From: Bolinopsis microptera
Lineage: Eukaryota; Ctenophora; Tentaculata; Lobata; Bolinopsidae
DNA: 64,000 bases
Reading direction: 5' to 3'
Assembly: GCF_026151205.1 (NCBI RefSeq)
Contig: NC_087078.1
Location: 1-64,000, forward strand
A model generated the notes under the pieces. The model did no database searches. It worked only from the letters and a program-made list of their open reading frames with translations, and had not been told where the DNA came from. Positions 48,776-59,100 of the stretch are shown here, in pieces; position 1 is the first letter of the stretch; the number at the start of each line of letters is the position of its first letter. A program made the translations under genes and the position numbers.

Positions 48776-49331
48776 TAGGGGGGGGGGGGGGGGGGGGGGG
48801 CCAACGCCCTAAAAGGCCCTAAAAAGCCCTGATTTCTAGGGCCCTTTTTAGATTTTCGATGCGTCTAAGGCCTTTTAGGGCCCTAGAATTAACTTCAGTT
48901 TTATCAAGTCTAATATATGCCAGATACTTTAATGATATTAACGAAACTAATTTCACTGTAAATATCAAATATTGCTATGTATTATATTGTATATCACTAG
49001 ATAGGGGGGGGGGGGGGGGGGGGCAACGCCCCAAAAGGCCCCGATTTCTAGGGCCCTTTTTGGATTTTCAATATGTGTAGGGCCTTTTGGGGCCCTAGAA
49101 TTAACTTCAATTTCATCAAGTTTGATATATGCTAAGTGCTTTAATGATATTATCTGACTACTTGCACAGTACTTTTATGTTTATTTGAGTGTATTTACAT
49201 GGAGATTATGGTCCATAAACACTATCAAATAGTGGTCAGGGTCAAAAGGCCCCGATTTCTAGGGCCCTTTTCGGATTTTCGATGCGTCTAGGGCCTTTTA
49301 GGGCGTTGGCCCCCCCCCCCCCCCCCCCCAG
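48776..49331. mobile_element. G/C-tract-terminated inverted-repeat element
   Basis: Poly-G plus CCAACGCCCTAAAAGGCCC at the left (48779 on) is matched inverted by AGGGCGTTGG plus poly-C at the right (to about 49329). An internal second left-type copy begins at about 49003. TTTCTAGGGCCC(T)TTTT blocks recur three times. It lies between the HMG and CHP-like genes, and no coding capacity is seen. It looks like nested or tandem MITEs. Confidence 0.65.
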
Positions 49332-49529
49332 CTTACATAATTTAACATTTATAATACACTTTGTACAGTACCTAATATTATATACATCTTAAAAACATCT
49401 TAAACTTGTGACCAACACTATCATTCGACCGGAAACGCCGATTTTAACAGATATCTGAAATATAAACATTGAACTTAAGTGTTTTACCATAAAATAACTG
49501 AATAAACGTAAATACTAGATAAAATATTT

Positions 49530-51881
49530 TCATGGTTGTCGGGCTGCCTGTTCCTCCATTGCTGCCATAACTCGCTGATCTATAATTGTAAAACCTCCCA
49601 GTTTCACGGAAAGTTCCTCCAATGGCAGATTTTTAGCCCACGCCACGAAATCTTCTTCGTCAATTACTGAAGTTCCTGAGGTAAATTTAAACATTTCATT
49701 GTCACATTTAGTAATGTCAAGCAAGGAATGTTTATGTTATGAATATAATCTAATAATGTCTTCTTACTGTCTTGCATATAAAAACATGCAAATTTTTAGA
49801 TTCTTAAATTCATTAGTATTTGATGATTACTTGCGCAAGCATATAGTTTAACAGCGACAGCAAGTGGTCTAAAGTTTATGAATGATTGACTCATACGGAG
49901 AGAAATATGATTGGAAAAGTGCCAATATTATCACAAAAGAATAATGTGGATCAAAGAAAAGGCTAGTAATCTCCATAACAATTAAACAACCAAGCCAACT
50001 ATGTTAGATCGGATTAGGAACATTTCTGTGTGTGCGAATATAAACAAGAGGCCTATTATACACAACATGAGAAAATGGAGAGTTGAGCGTGAACAATCAC
50101 TTTCAGTTCTAGTTCCTTGTTAAAAGTATTGCAATACAGTTCACTGAACAAACAAACAAACATGTTTAAACAATCAACTACTCTTAACAAGTTATTGGCA
50201 GTAATTTGATTTCTAACCTAAACAAGCGAGGGAGGCAGGCATTTGATTTCTAACCTAAACAAGCGAGGGAGCAGGCATTTGATTTCTAACCTAAACAAGC
50301 GAGGGAGGCAGGCATTTGATTTCTAACCTAAACAAGCGAGGGAAGCAGGCATTTGATTTCTAACCTAAACAAGCGAGGGAAGCAGGCATTTGATTTCTCA
50401 CCTAAACAAGCGAGGGAGGCAGGCATTTGATTTCTAACCTAAACAAGCGAGGGAGGCAGGCATTTGATTTCTAACCTAAACAAGCGAGGGAAGCAGGCAT
50501 TTGATTTCTAACCTAAACAAGCGAGGGAGGCAGGCATTTGATTTCTAACCTAAACAAGCGAGGGAGGCAGGCATTTGATTTCTCACCTAAACAAGCGAGG
50601 GAGCCAGGCATTTGATTTCTCAATTAAACAAGCGAGGGAAGCAGGCATTTGATTTCTAACCTAAACAAGCGAGGGAGGCAGGCATTTGATTTCTAACCTA
50701 AACAAGCGAGGGAAGCAGGCATTTGATTTCTAACCTAAACAAGCGAGGGAAGCAGGCATTTGATTTCTCACCTAAACAAGCGAGGGAGGCAGGCATTTGA
50801 TTTCTTACCTAAACAAGCGAGGGAAGCAGGCATTTGATTTCTTACCTAAACAAGCGAGGGAGGCAGGCATTTGATTTCTTACCTAAACAAGCGAGGGAAG
50901 CAGGCATTTGATTTCTAACCTAAACAAGCGAGGGAAGCAGGCATTTGATTTCTCAATTAAACAAGCGAGGGAGCAGGCATTTGATTTCTCACCTAAACAA
51001 GCGAGGGAGGCAGGCATTTGAGCGGCTATCATTCTGATCTGATCTAAATCCTCAGTGTCAGGTCGGACCGCTCTAATAACCTCGGTTACTGTCTCAGCGG
51101 TCAGTGGATCTCCATTATTCAGTATCTGGAATAGAGTCTGCAGTCGCTCTTCCATAGTCATGGTTTGCCAAATGTACAGGATTCGACAGAAATCTGTGAA
51201 ACTGAAATTTTAAACCATTACATTGTTGAATATTTTAAATACCGCAAGGTTGAGTATTTCATTAGCCACGGGTTACACTAGTATATTATATAATATGCAT
51301 ATGACTCAAGTCTAGTGTGGGAGGGAAAGAGCTGTGACATTTCCCGTTTCCAAATGATAATACCCAAACAGTCCAAAATAAACATGACAGCAGATAAGGC
51401 GGTGTACCTTATTTCACCGTCAGCCGTGGTGGGAATGCTATCAATAACTCGATACATGATAACATCACCTTCATACTCCGCACGCAACCGATCTACTGAC
51501 AAAATACCGTCCTCGTCACAGCCCATCTCGCTCCATCTCTGCCACTGTCAGGTGGTATTTATAAGGTTGTTATAATGTGGTTACTTCACACTGATTTAAG
51601 GAACTGTAACATCATCATGGGTCACAGCAAACAATCATCATTTTCTAAGAAACTTACAAACAAACACAATAGCGAACTGCAAAGATCACCACTGATCGAC
51701 TAGACAACATAATCTCCAATAACATCACCTTCATACTCCGCACGCAATTCAACACACTTACCTCTCTCAGCACAGCTACAAAAGACAGTTTGCTCTGGCG
51801 ACTTATTTCAGCGATGCTTTCCTTGGGGTAGTGTATCTTAATTAGGGCCTCACCTTTCTGCGAGGATGCACCCGCTCCCAT
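49530..51881 (-). CDS. Calcineurin B/CHP-like EF-hand protein
   Basis: The minus-strand exons are 51881-51762, 51544-51408, 51201-50993 and 49675-49530, all in phase (203 residues). The N-terminus MGAGASSQKGEA fits N-myristoylation. DEDGILSVDRL is a degenerate EF-hand 1, and GEISFTDFCRIL resembles EF-hand 2 of calcineurin B or CHP. ETVTEVIRAV and the terminal SVIDEEDFVAWAKNLP correspond to EF-hands 3 and 4, with most Ca2+ ligands lost. Such proteins act as regulatory subunits at membranes (phosphatase or Na+/H+ exchanger partners). Which partner applies here is unknown. The exon 3 donor is amplified about 22-fold as a 37-bp array, so several donor choices exist; the phase-compatible one next to the exon was used. 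Confidence 0.75.
50210..51022 (-). repeat. 37-bp array made from an exon end and its donor site
   Basis: About 22 copies of a 37-bp unit (minus strand: CTGCCTCCCTCGCTTGTTTA plus G and donor GTGAG, GTTAG or GTAAG). The copy touching exon 3 of the CHP-like gene supplies its last codons and donor. Variation at the donor core is frequent, and several copies have perfect GTAAG or GTGAG sites. Confidence 0.93.
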
Positions 51882-52240
51882 CTACTTTATCATCTACTTT
51901 ATCATCTACATTATCTAGCTAGAATATGGGATACGGTTACTGAACACTGGTATTTTATCATTACTAAATCATAAAGACATCACCAACAAACATTTAACAA
52001 TAAAATCATGATTTGAGATGTCGGGAAAACACCTCCAAAGCAATAAAGACCTCGCTAGTACCTCCTTTACAACTCTACTATAATGTAATGAAATAACACG
52101 TCCGTATAACACACTAACAACAACCCAGCTGTAAATGTGACAGTATTAGCCGGGGTTGAAGTTGTGTGGAAGTTAAGTCACTGAGAGAGCCCAGCTGTAA
52201 GTAAACGTGCGGCGTTAGATGTGATGTCACGTGACATGTA
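51882..52240. other. Spacer between CHP-like and AlkB genes
   Basis: Short AT-rich spacer including the CHP-like promoter side. A 13-mer ATCTACTTTATC-type unit is repeated three times at 51881-51917. ACACGTGACATGTA-type E-box sequences occur twice near 52230-52265. Confidence 0.45.
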
Positions 52241-52394
52241 TTAACACGTGACATGTAGTAAACGTGTAGTATAGTCTTGTTGCAGGGAGTTGTGGTAACT
52301 TGTGTGGTATCTTCTGATATCTGTATTATATGCGGGAGGGGGGGGGGGGGGGTAACAGGCAGAGGTATTATAACGTCTGTAGTACAGCTTGTAT

Positions 52395-52664
<270 letters not shown>

Positions 52665-52985
52665 AGGGGTGCATATGCAGAAGATGATGAGGACACCCCG
52701 GTCCCTTCAGTCATATCGGGGATGCAGGGTTCCGAAGGATGAGCAGCAGATAATGACACCCCGGTCCCTTCAGTCATATCAGGGATGCAGGGTTCCGAAG
52801 GAAGAGTGACAGATAATGACACCCCGGTCCCTTCAGTCATATCGGGGATGCAGGGTTCCGAAGGAAGAGTGACAGATAATGACACCCCGGTCCCTTCAGT
52901 CATATCAGGGATAAGGGGTTCCGTAGGATGAGTAGCAGATAATGACACTCCGGTCCCTTCAGTCATATCAGGGGTACAGGGAAGC
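52665..52985 (-). repeat. 63-bp coding repeat (DMTEG type)
   Basis: Five copies of a 63-bp unit encode IPDMTEGTGVSLS plus a variable tail. In frame throughout, and cut by the gap at its 3' end. Confidence 0.9.
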
Positions 52986-55900
52986 AGTGGCAGATGGTGA
53001 CAGCCTGTTAGGCTTATAAAAGGTGCAGGGATCCGAAGAAAAAGTGGCAATTGACGAAACTCCGTAGAAATAGGCTTGTGACTCATGCTGGGGACAATTA
53101 TAGGTGCTTGAAGAACGGAGGATGATGGTGACACCTGTATCTTGTTATCCTCACCAGGGGTGCTGGGATGTATGGAAAGAGGGTAAGATGACAACACCCC
53201 TTCAGTCTTATCGAGGGTGCTGGGCTTTAAAGAAACAGGGCCGGATGAGGACACCCCTTCAGTCTTATCGAGGGTGCTGGGCTTTAAAGAAACAGGGCGG
53301 GATGAGGACACCCCTTCAGTCTTATCGAGGGTGCTGGGCTTTAAAGAAACACGGCCGGATGAGGACACCCCTTCAGTCTTATCGAGGGTGCTGGGCTTTA
53401 AAGAAACACGGCCGGATGAGGACACCCCTTCAGTCTTATCGAGGGTGCTGGGCTTTAAAGAAACAGGGCCGGATGAGGACATCCCTTCAGTCTTATCGAG
53501 GGTGCTGGGCTTTAAAGAAACACGGCCGGATGAGGACACCCCTTCAGTCTTATCGAGGGTGCTTGGCTTAAGTGTTCTGAAAGTAAGACTGAAACGGTAG
53601 CCTTGGCAAAGACGAGAGTTACTACCGCGAGCTATACGATGGAAGTACGCTACCTGTGACTCAGGATCCATAACAAACAACGAATTAGACAGAAGCTGCT
53701 GACTGAACGAGGGGCGGTCCCATTTACACGAGGCAAAGTCCATGTAACGTGTAGCCCCAATTGATAGAGTCGCTATTTTGGCAGACTTGTCCAAATGCCG
53801 TTCATCGTCCTTGTGATATGGTAGGATGGTAGAGGGATCTTTGTAAAAGTTGACCAATATGCTGTTAAAGTTGGCGGACAGTTTAACATTGACAATGGAC
53901 AAAATTTGTTGTAGTATAGGCTCTGAATGAATGGGGATGGGTTTTAGATGTTTAGTAGCCCTGTTGTAAACATATTTATCTTTGCCGAAAAGAAGGACCT
54001 GCGATGAGTTGGTACCCTGCCTAACAAATATACCTTGTTCAACTTTTGATAGTAAAAGTTCCTCGACATTTTTAGCAATACGCACCGGAAGTAGATTCTT
54101 GTAATAGGCTAGCCTTTTCTGAAGCCAATCCGGACACTTCGAGGAATTGTACGGAGCAGGATCGGGTGCAGGATCAGGTGCAGCAGGTACAGGTAAAGCT
54201 GGAGTAGATGCAGCAGGTGCAGGAGGAGCAGGTAGGGCAGATGGAGCAGGTGCAGGAGGAGCAGGTACAGCAGGTGCAGGTGAAACAGGTGCAGGAGAAG
54301 TCGGTGCAGCAGATGAAGCAGGTGCAGCAGGAGCAGGTGCATGAGGAACCGGTGCAGAAGGAGCAAATGGAGCAGGAGCAGATGCAGCAAGAGCAAGTGC
54401 AGCAGGAGCCGTTGCAGCAGGTTCAGATGGAGCAGGAGGAGGAGCAGGTGCAGCAGGTGTAGCAGATGAAGCAGGTGCAGCAGGAGCAGGTGCAGGAGGA
54501 GCCGGTGCAGAAGGAGCAGCTGGAGCAGGAGGAGCAGATGCAGCAAGAGCAAGTGCAGCAGGAGCCGGTGCAGCAGGAGCCGGTGCAGCAGGTACAGATG
54601 GAGCAGGAGCAGGAGCAGGTGCAGCAGATGAAGCAAGTGCAGCAGGAGCAGGTGCAGGAGGAGCCGGTGCAGATGGAGCAGATTGAGCAGAAGGAGCAGG
54701 TGCAGCAGGTGTAGCAGAAGCAGGAGAAGTAGTAGATGGAGAATAACCCGGAGTTAAGTCCCACAAGCTATCAGACTGATCAGGAAATTGTGAGGGTAAA
54801 GGGGATGCAGTGAACTGTCTACCAAATGACGGAGATGAGTGGGGATACTAGCAAAACCATAAAAATAGCAGTGAATGTTAGCCTTTACAATCTTTTTAAA
54901 CAAAATGTTACCTGTGTAGCTGAAATGTAATTTATCCGTACGCTGGATGTAAGATAAAGCATCATTATGAGTGATGTGAAAAGGGTTAGAAACTAATACG
55001 AAATTAAGTTGATTACGTAAAGAAACCAATTCAGCGTTAAAGTCATCAATTTTAGAAAGAAAATATGATCTTTCACGATTATAATAATCAAAACGAGGCA
55101 AAACAATATTTACAAAAACAGTAGCCTTCGGAAACTTATGATGCACACAGTTTATAAGGTCAGTGAACATTTCTGCAAACGTAACACTATCACACGAACA
55201 CCTACCTTTTATATTGTTAGTTCCCACCATGACGTACACAGCATCTATCTGCGGCAAGTTCCGAGGATTGATGTTGGTTACCTCGTCTGCCACGTGCTCA
55301 GTGTCCATACCACGGTAAGAGAAAACATGTAGTCCACGGTATGATTTCGGATATAAACGTGTAGGTTCTTCGGGACATTCGGAATTAATGTATTTAACCA
55401 TCGAATCTCCTAGAACCACAACCTGAAAAAAAAAATTTCTCAATCATCGTGTAATGTAAAGCTCCCACAAACATAAATGAAGTGTAAGTTGTACTTGTAA
55501 TGCTTGTACATCTGTTGGGGTTTACTGTACAACAATCTAGAAAATGTGTACATATTTTAGTAAAATCATAACATTTAATTACTCACGTTTTTATCAGTAT
55601 AGACGAACTCCTCAGGAGAGGAGCTGGCGGTGTTGCACTTAAACTGTACAGGTCCCGGGTTAGTTTCCACATCGCCTGATAGTATTAGGCACATCCTGGA
55701 CCAAACAGCAGAAGGAGACAAATCACCAGCCATAGCATTTACGACCAGTTGAAGAATGAGGATGGCGGGACTAGATGGCAGTAGGCCAGCAACCTCGAGG
55801 TTCTGTAACTGAGCGCTAACAGCTTCAACTGTAGATGTCAAATAAATTAATTGAGCCAAAACCAGATTATAAATTAAATTCAATGTTGACATGATGTTAA

Positions 55901-56021
55901 CGTTGCAACAACTTTGAAAAATAAACTGCAAATAAAATTCAACACTCAACACAGCTCCTGAAGCCAAAACCAAGGTGTTCTGTGGTTGAAGGGCGACCAC
56001 GAAAAGCTGTTGAGGGTTCAT
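52665..56021 (-). CDS. 2A-motif / SGNH hydrolase / AlkB-type dioxygenase polyprotein, 3' end unresolved
   Basis: The minus-strand exons are 56021-55587, 55422-54889 and 54847 to the gap at 52664. Exon 1 ends a hydrophobic region with LSGDVETNPGP, a 2A-like ribosome-skipping motif. Exon 2 is an SGNH/GDSL hydrolase domain: GDS (exon residues 5-7), YRGMD, GTNN (67-70), and D163 with H166 in DKLHFS. Exon 3 opens with an Ala/Pro-rich linker. An AlkB-type Fe(II)/2-oxoglutarate domain follows, with HKD (53815-53807), the distal His in YFHRIAR, and RFSLTFR. It ends with seven 19-residue DKTEG repeats and five 21-residue DMTEG repeats. Intron 2 is only 41 bp. AlkB enzymes demethylate nucleic acids; SGNH domains and 2A motifs are known in some non-LTR retroelements. 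No reverse transcriptase is seen here. Start ATG 56021 is provisional, since upstream splicing is possible. Confidence 0.7.
53160..53572 (-). repeat. 57-bp coding repeat (DKTEG type)
   Basis: Seven copies of a 57-bp unit encode LKPSTLDKTEGVSSSGRVS with few changes, immediately after the AlkB domain. The shared TEG core suggests a common origin with the 63-bp repeat. Confidence 0.92.
54150..54745 (-). repeat. Ala/Pro linker-coding repeat
   Basis: About 200 codons of PAP, AAPAPAA and related triplets from GC-biased 3-, 6- and 9-bp repetition, joining the SGNH and AlkB domains. The other reading frames give Leu-, Cys- and Gln-rich shadows. Confidence 0.85.
55650..55682 (-). other. 2A-like ribosome-skipping motif (LSGDVETNPGP)
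   Basis: The minus strand encodes LILSGDVETNPGP, matching the 2A core D(V/I)ExNPGP exactly, after a hydrophobic and Leu-rich run. In known 2A motifs the Gly-Pro bond is not formed and translation resumes at Pro, giving two proteins. Confidence 0.85.
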
Positions 56022-56186
56022 TAGAACCGTCCACAGACTGGGTGTAGAGAGCAGACGACCTATAAATAGGATTGCTATTTATTATACAATGATATCTTCA
56101 ACAACCAATCTAATAGAGCACAGAAAAGCTCAAGGAAACGAAACTTCAAGTAGCAGACGTGCAATTTCAACTTTAAACGAACTCAC

Positions 56187-59100
56187 CATAACCTACGAGG
56201 ACTCCAGTGTTCATCGACGACGCAAACATCAGCACAACCAGGACAGAAGTAGCCGCTAAAGCTCCCCGCACGAAGAATGTTCTCGTGAAGGTGTAGAATG
56301 AGCTGACGCCGTAGTCAGAGTGCTTGTAAACAAACGTCAGTCGATTGAATAATAACCAAATGTGTACATTATGACAAAAGTAATATTGCACATTAACCAA
56401 ACTCCTCGAGGTAAAATCTATTGCAGGCAATAGTACTTGGTTTCCAAAGTAACACAATACCATACAAAACAAATCAAAACATTCCAAGAAAAACCCTGTA
56501 ACAGCAACATTTACCTCATCAAAACAAATATCATATTTTATTATATTATCCGGTGCCAAGTCGGTGGAACATCCCAGTAGAAATAAAATGATTAACAACT
56601 TGTACTTCATCAATTTAGATTAAAGGTTCGTAAATTGCAATTGAAAAGAATGGAAACGTAACTTTAAGTGTAATTAGCAGAAAGACTGAATTTTGTCGCG
56701 CGATCATTTATCTACATTAACGTGACGTCACGCGAGGCAGAGTCCTAAGTAGACCCCTCGTCTGTAGGAAGCACAATGCATCAGTGATTAATTTTTGCGC
56801 GCGCGCGCAGCTTTTACGTTGCGTGGTAACGAACGGAAGGAAGGAAGGAAGGACACACGACATATTTGAACCCACCTATCTCGTTCTCCAAAATCCACGT
56901 TTTTCTGCAAAAACCTCCATTCGTAACCTTCCACTTTATATTTTTTCAAAATGGTGGATGGAAAATATCACCTAGCTACAAGTTCCTTATTCTTACAGGA
57001 GCAATCATCCATGAAACATTTCCGGTCTGAGTGGCTACAAAGAAGATAATATATCAAGTATCATGATCAATATAAATAATATCCACGCAGCCTGTTACCA
57101 TAGTAACACAGCCTAGCTAGTGACTACAGTTGCTCTCACCTTGAAGAGGAGGTGTATTCCATTAGAATCAAATATCTGATCACAAGGAACAAGATCCTGC
57201 ATCTTGCACGTGTGAGCCTTGTGTCCCAGCACCAGGTAAATAACAGCTCCTCCCAGCACAGACACCACTAGATCCACCAGACAGATTATATTCTTATCTG
57301 AGTGTAGTTACTAGGTTACTAGTGTAGTTAACTAGTAACTACACTAACCAGACAGATTATATTCTTATATGAGCGGTGATATTGAGATAAACGTCAACGT
57401 TTAGAGTTTGTTGAATTATTCGGACAGAAAATGAGATGATTTATTTTTGAGTGATGTAGATATCATTTTCTTCAACAACGGCAGTAGAATCCACATTTTA
57501 AAATAGATACTGTCTCATTTTGTTTTAACTAACCTATAGCTATATTCTGAGAGCGGGGGTTGAAGGAGGCGTAAGACGTCATTACTCCTAAACACACTGT
57601 AAGAGTGTACAACACCTGACCTGAAACAGTACATTAGTAACCTAGTAACCTAGTAACCTAGTAACCTAGTAACCTAGTAACCTAGTAACCTAGTAACCTA
57701 GTAACATAGTAACCTAGTAACCTAGTAACCTAGTAACCTAGTAACCTAGTAACATAGTAACATAGTAACCTAGTAACCTAGTAACCTAGTAACCTAGCAA
57801 CCTAGTAACCTAGTAACCCAGTAACCCTGTAACCCAGTAACCCAGAAACCTAGTAACTTAGTAACCCAGAAACCTAGTAACTTAGTAACCTAGTAACCTA
57901 GTAACCCAGTAACCTAGTAACCTAGTAACCCAGTAACCCAGTAACCTATCAACCCAGTAACCTAGTAACCTAGTAACATAGTAACCCAGTAACCCAGTAA
58001 CTTAGTAATCCAATAACCTAGTAACCTAGTAACCCAATAACCCAGTAACCCAGTAACCTAGTAACTTAGTAACCTAGTAACCCAGTAACCTAGTAACCTA
58101 GCAACCCAGTAACCTAGTAACCTAGCAACCCAGTAACACAGTAACCTAGTATCCTAGTAACCTAGTAACCCAGTAACCCAGTAACCTAGTAACCTAGTAA
58201 ACTAGTAACCTAGTAACCTAGTAAACTGGTAACCTAGTAACCTAGTAACCTAGTAACCTAGTAACCTAGTAACCTAATAACCCAGTAACCCCGTAACCTA
58301 GTAACCTAGTAACCTAGTAGCATAGTAACCCAGTAACCTAGTAACACAGTTACCTAGTATCCTAGTAACCTAGTAACCCAGTAACCCAGTAACCTAGTAA
58401 CCCAGTAACGCAGTAGTAACCTAGTAACCCAGTAACCTAGTAACCTAGTAACCTATTAACCTATTAACCTAGTAACCTAGTAACCTAGTAACCTAGTAAC
58501 CTAGTAACCTAGTAACCTAGTAACCTAGTAACCTATTAACCTAGTAACCTAGTAACAGTGCTCCACTTACTAGTGGCATCGGACCAGACATCAGTATTAG
58601 CTAGCTTTGTTGAGTTCCACTGAACCAAGTATTTCTCAAATCCGTCAACGGCTCCGTCTAGGAAAACTGCCCTGTGTGAAATTTTCTTCTTTAGTGGGCT
58701 GGGTCTACGCAGCAAATAATTGAAAATAGGTGGTTAAATAAATATATATATATATAATATGTATATATATAATATGTATATTATTATATATATATAATAT
58801 ATACATATATAATATATATATTATTATATATATATAATATGTATATATAATATGTATATATGCTCTTATATATATATAATACAATGAAAACAACGATTCT
58901 ACAAACTCAAAGTTTCATGCAAATGCAATCATCAGTGTCATATATACATATATAATTATATATGTATATGCTCGATCAGTTCCATAGTATTAATCTAAAA
59001 GTAATCCATATAAAGCTAAAGCTATAAGAACTGTTACTAACCTAACAGTAACTCCAATAAGAACTGCTACTGGTAAAGCTATAAGAACTGTTACTAACCT

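Noticed and set aside
50210-51022. CRISPR-like regular array
   Set aside because: Units are contiguous tandem copies without unique spacers, in a eukaryotic intron.
53104-53600. Plus-strand repeat proteins (SYRGCWALKK, LSRVLGFKE)
   Set aside because: They are antisense shadows of the in-frame DKTEG coding repeats of the AlkB gene.
54109-54764. Leu-, Cys- and Gln-rich frames
   Set aside because: They are alternative frames of the Ala/Pro linker, which is fixed by continuity with the AlkB domain.
56173-56613. Separate 146-residue protein with a signal-peptide-like start
   Set aside because: Its AT-rich first part looks intronic, and the GC-richer part from 56322 fits an SLC6 exon with matching phase; this remains uncertain.
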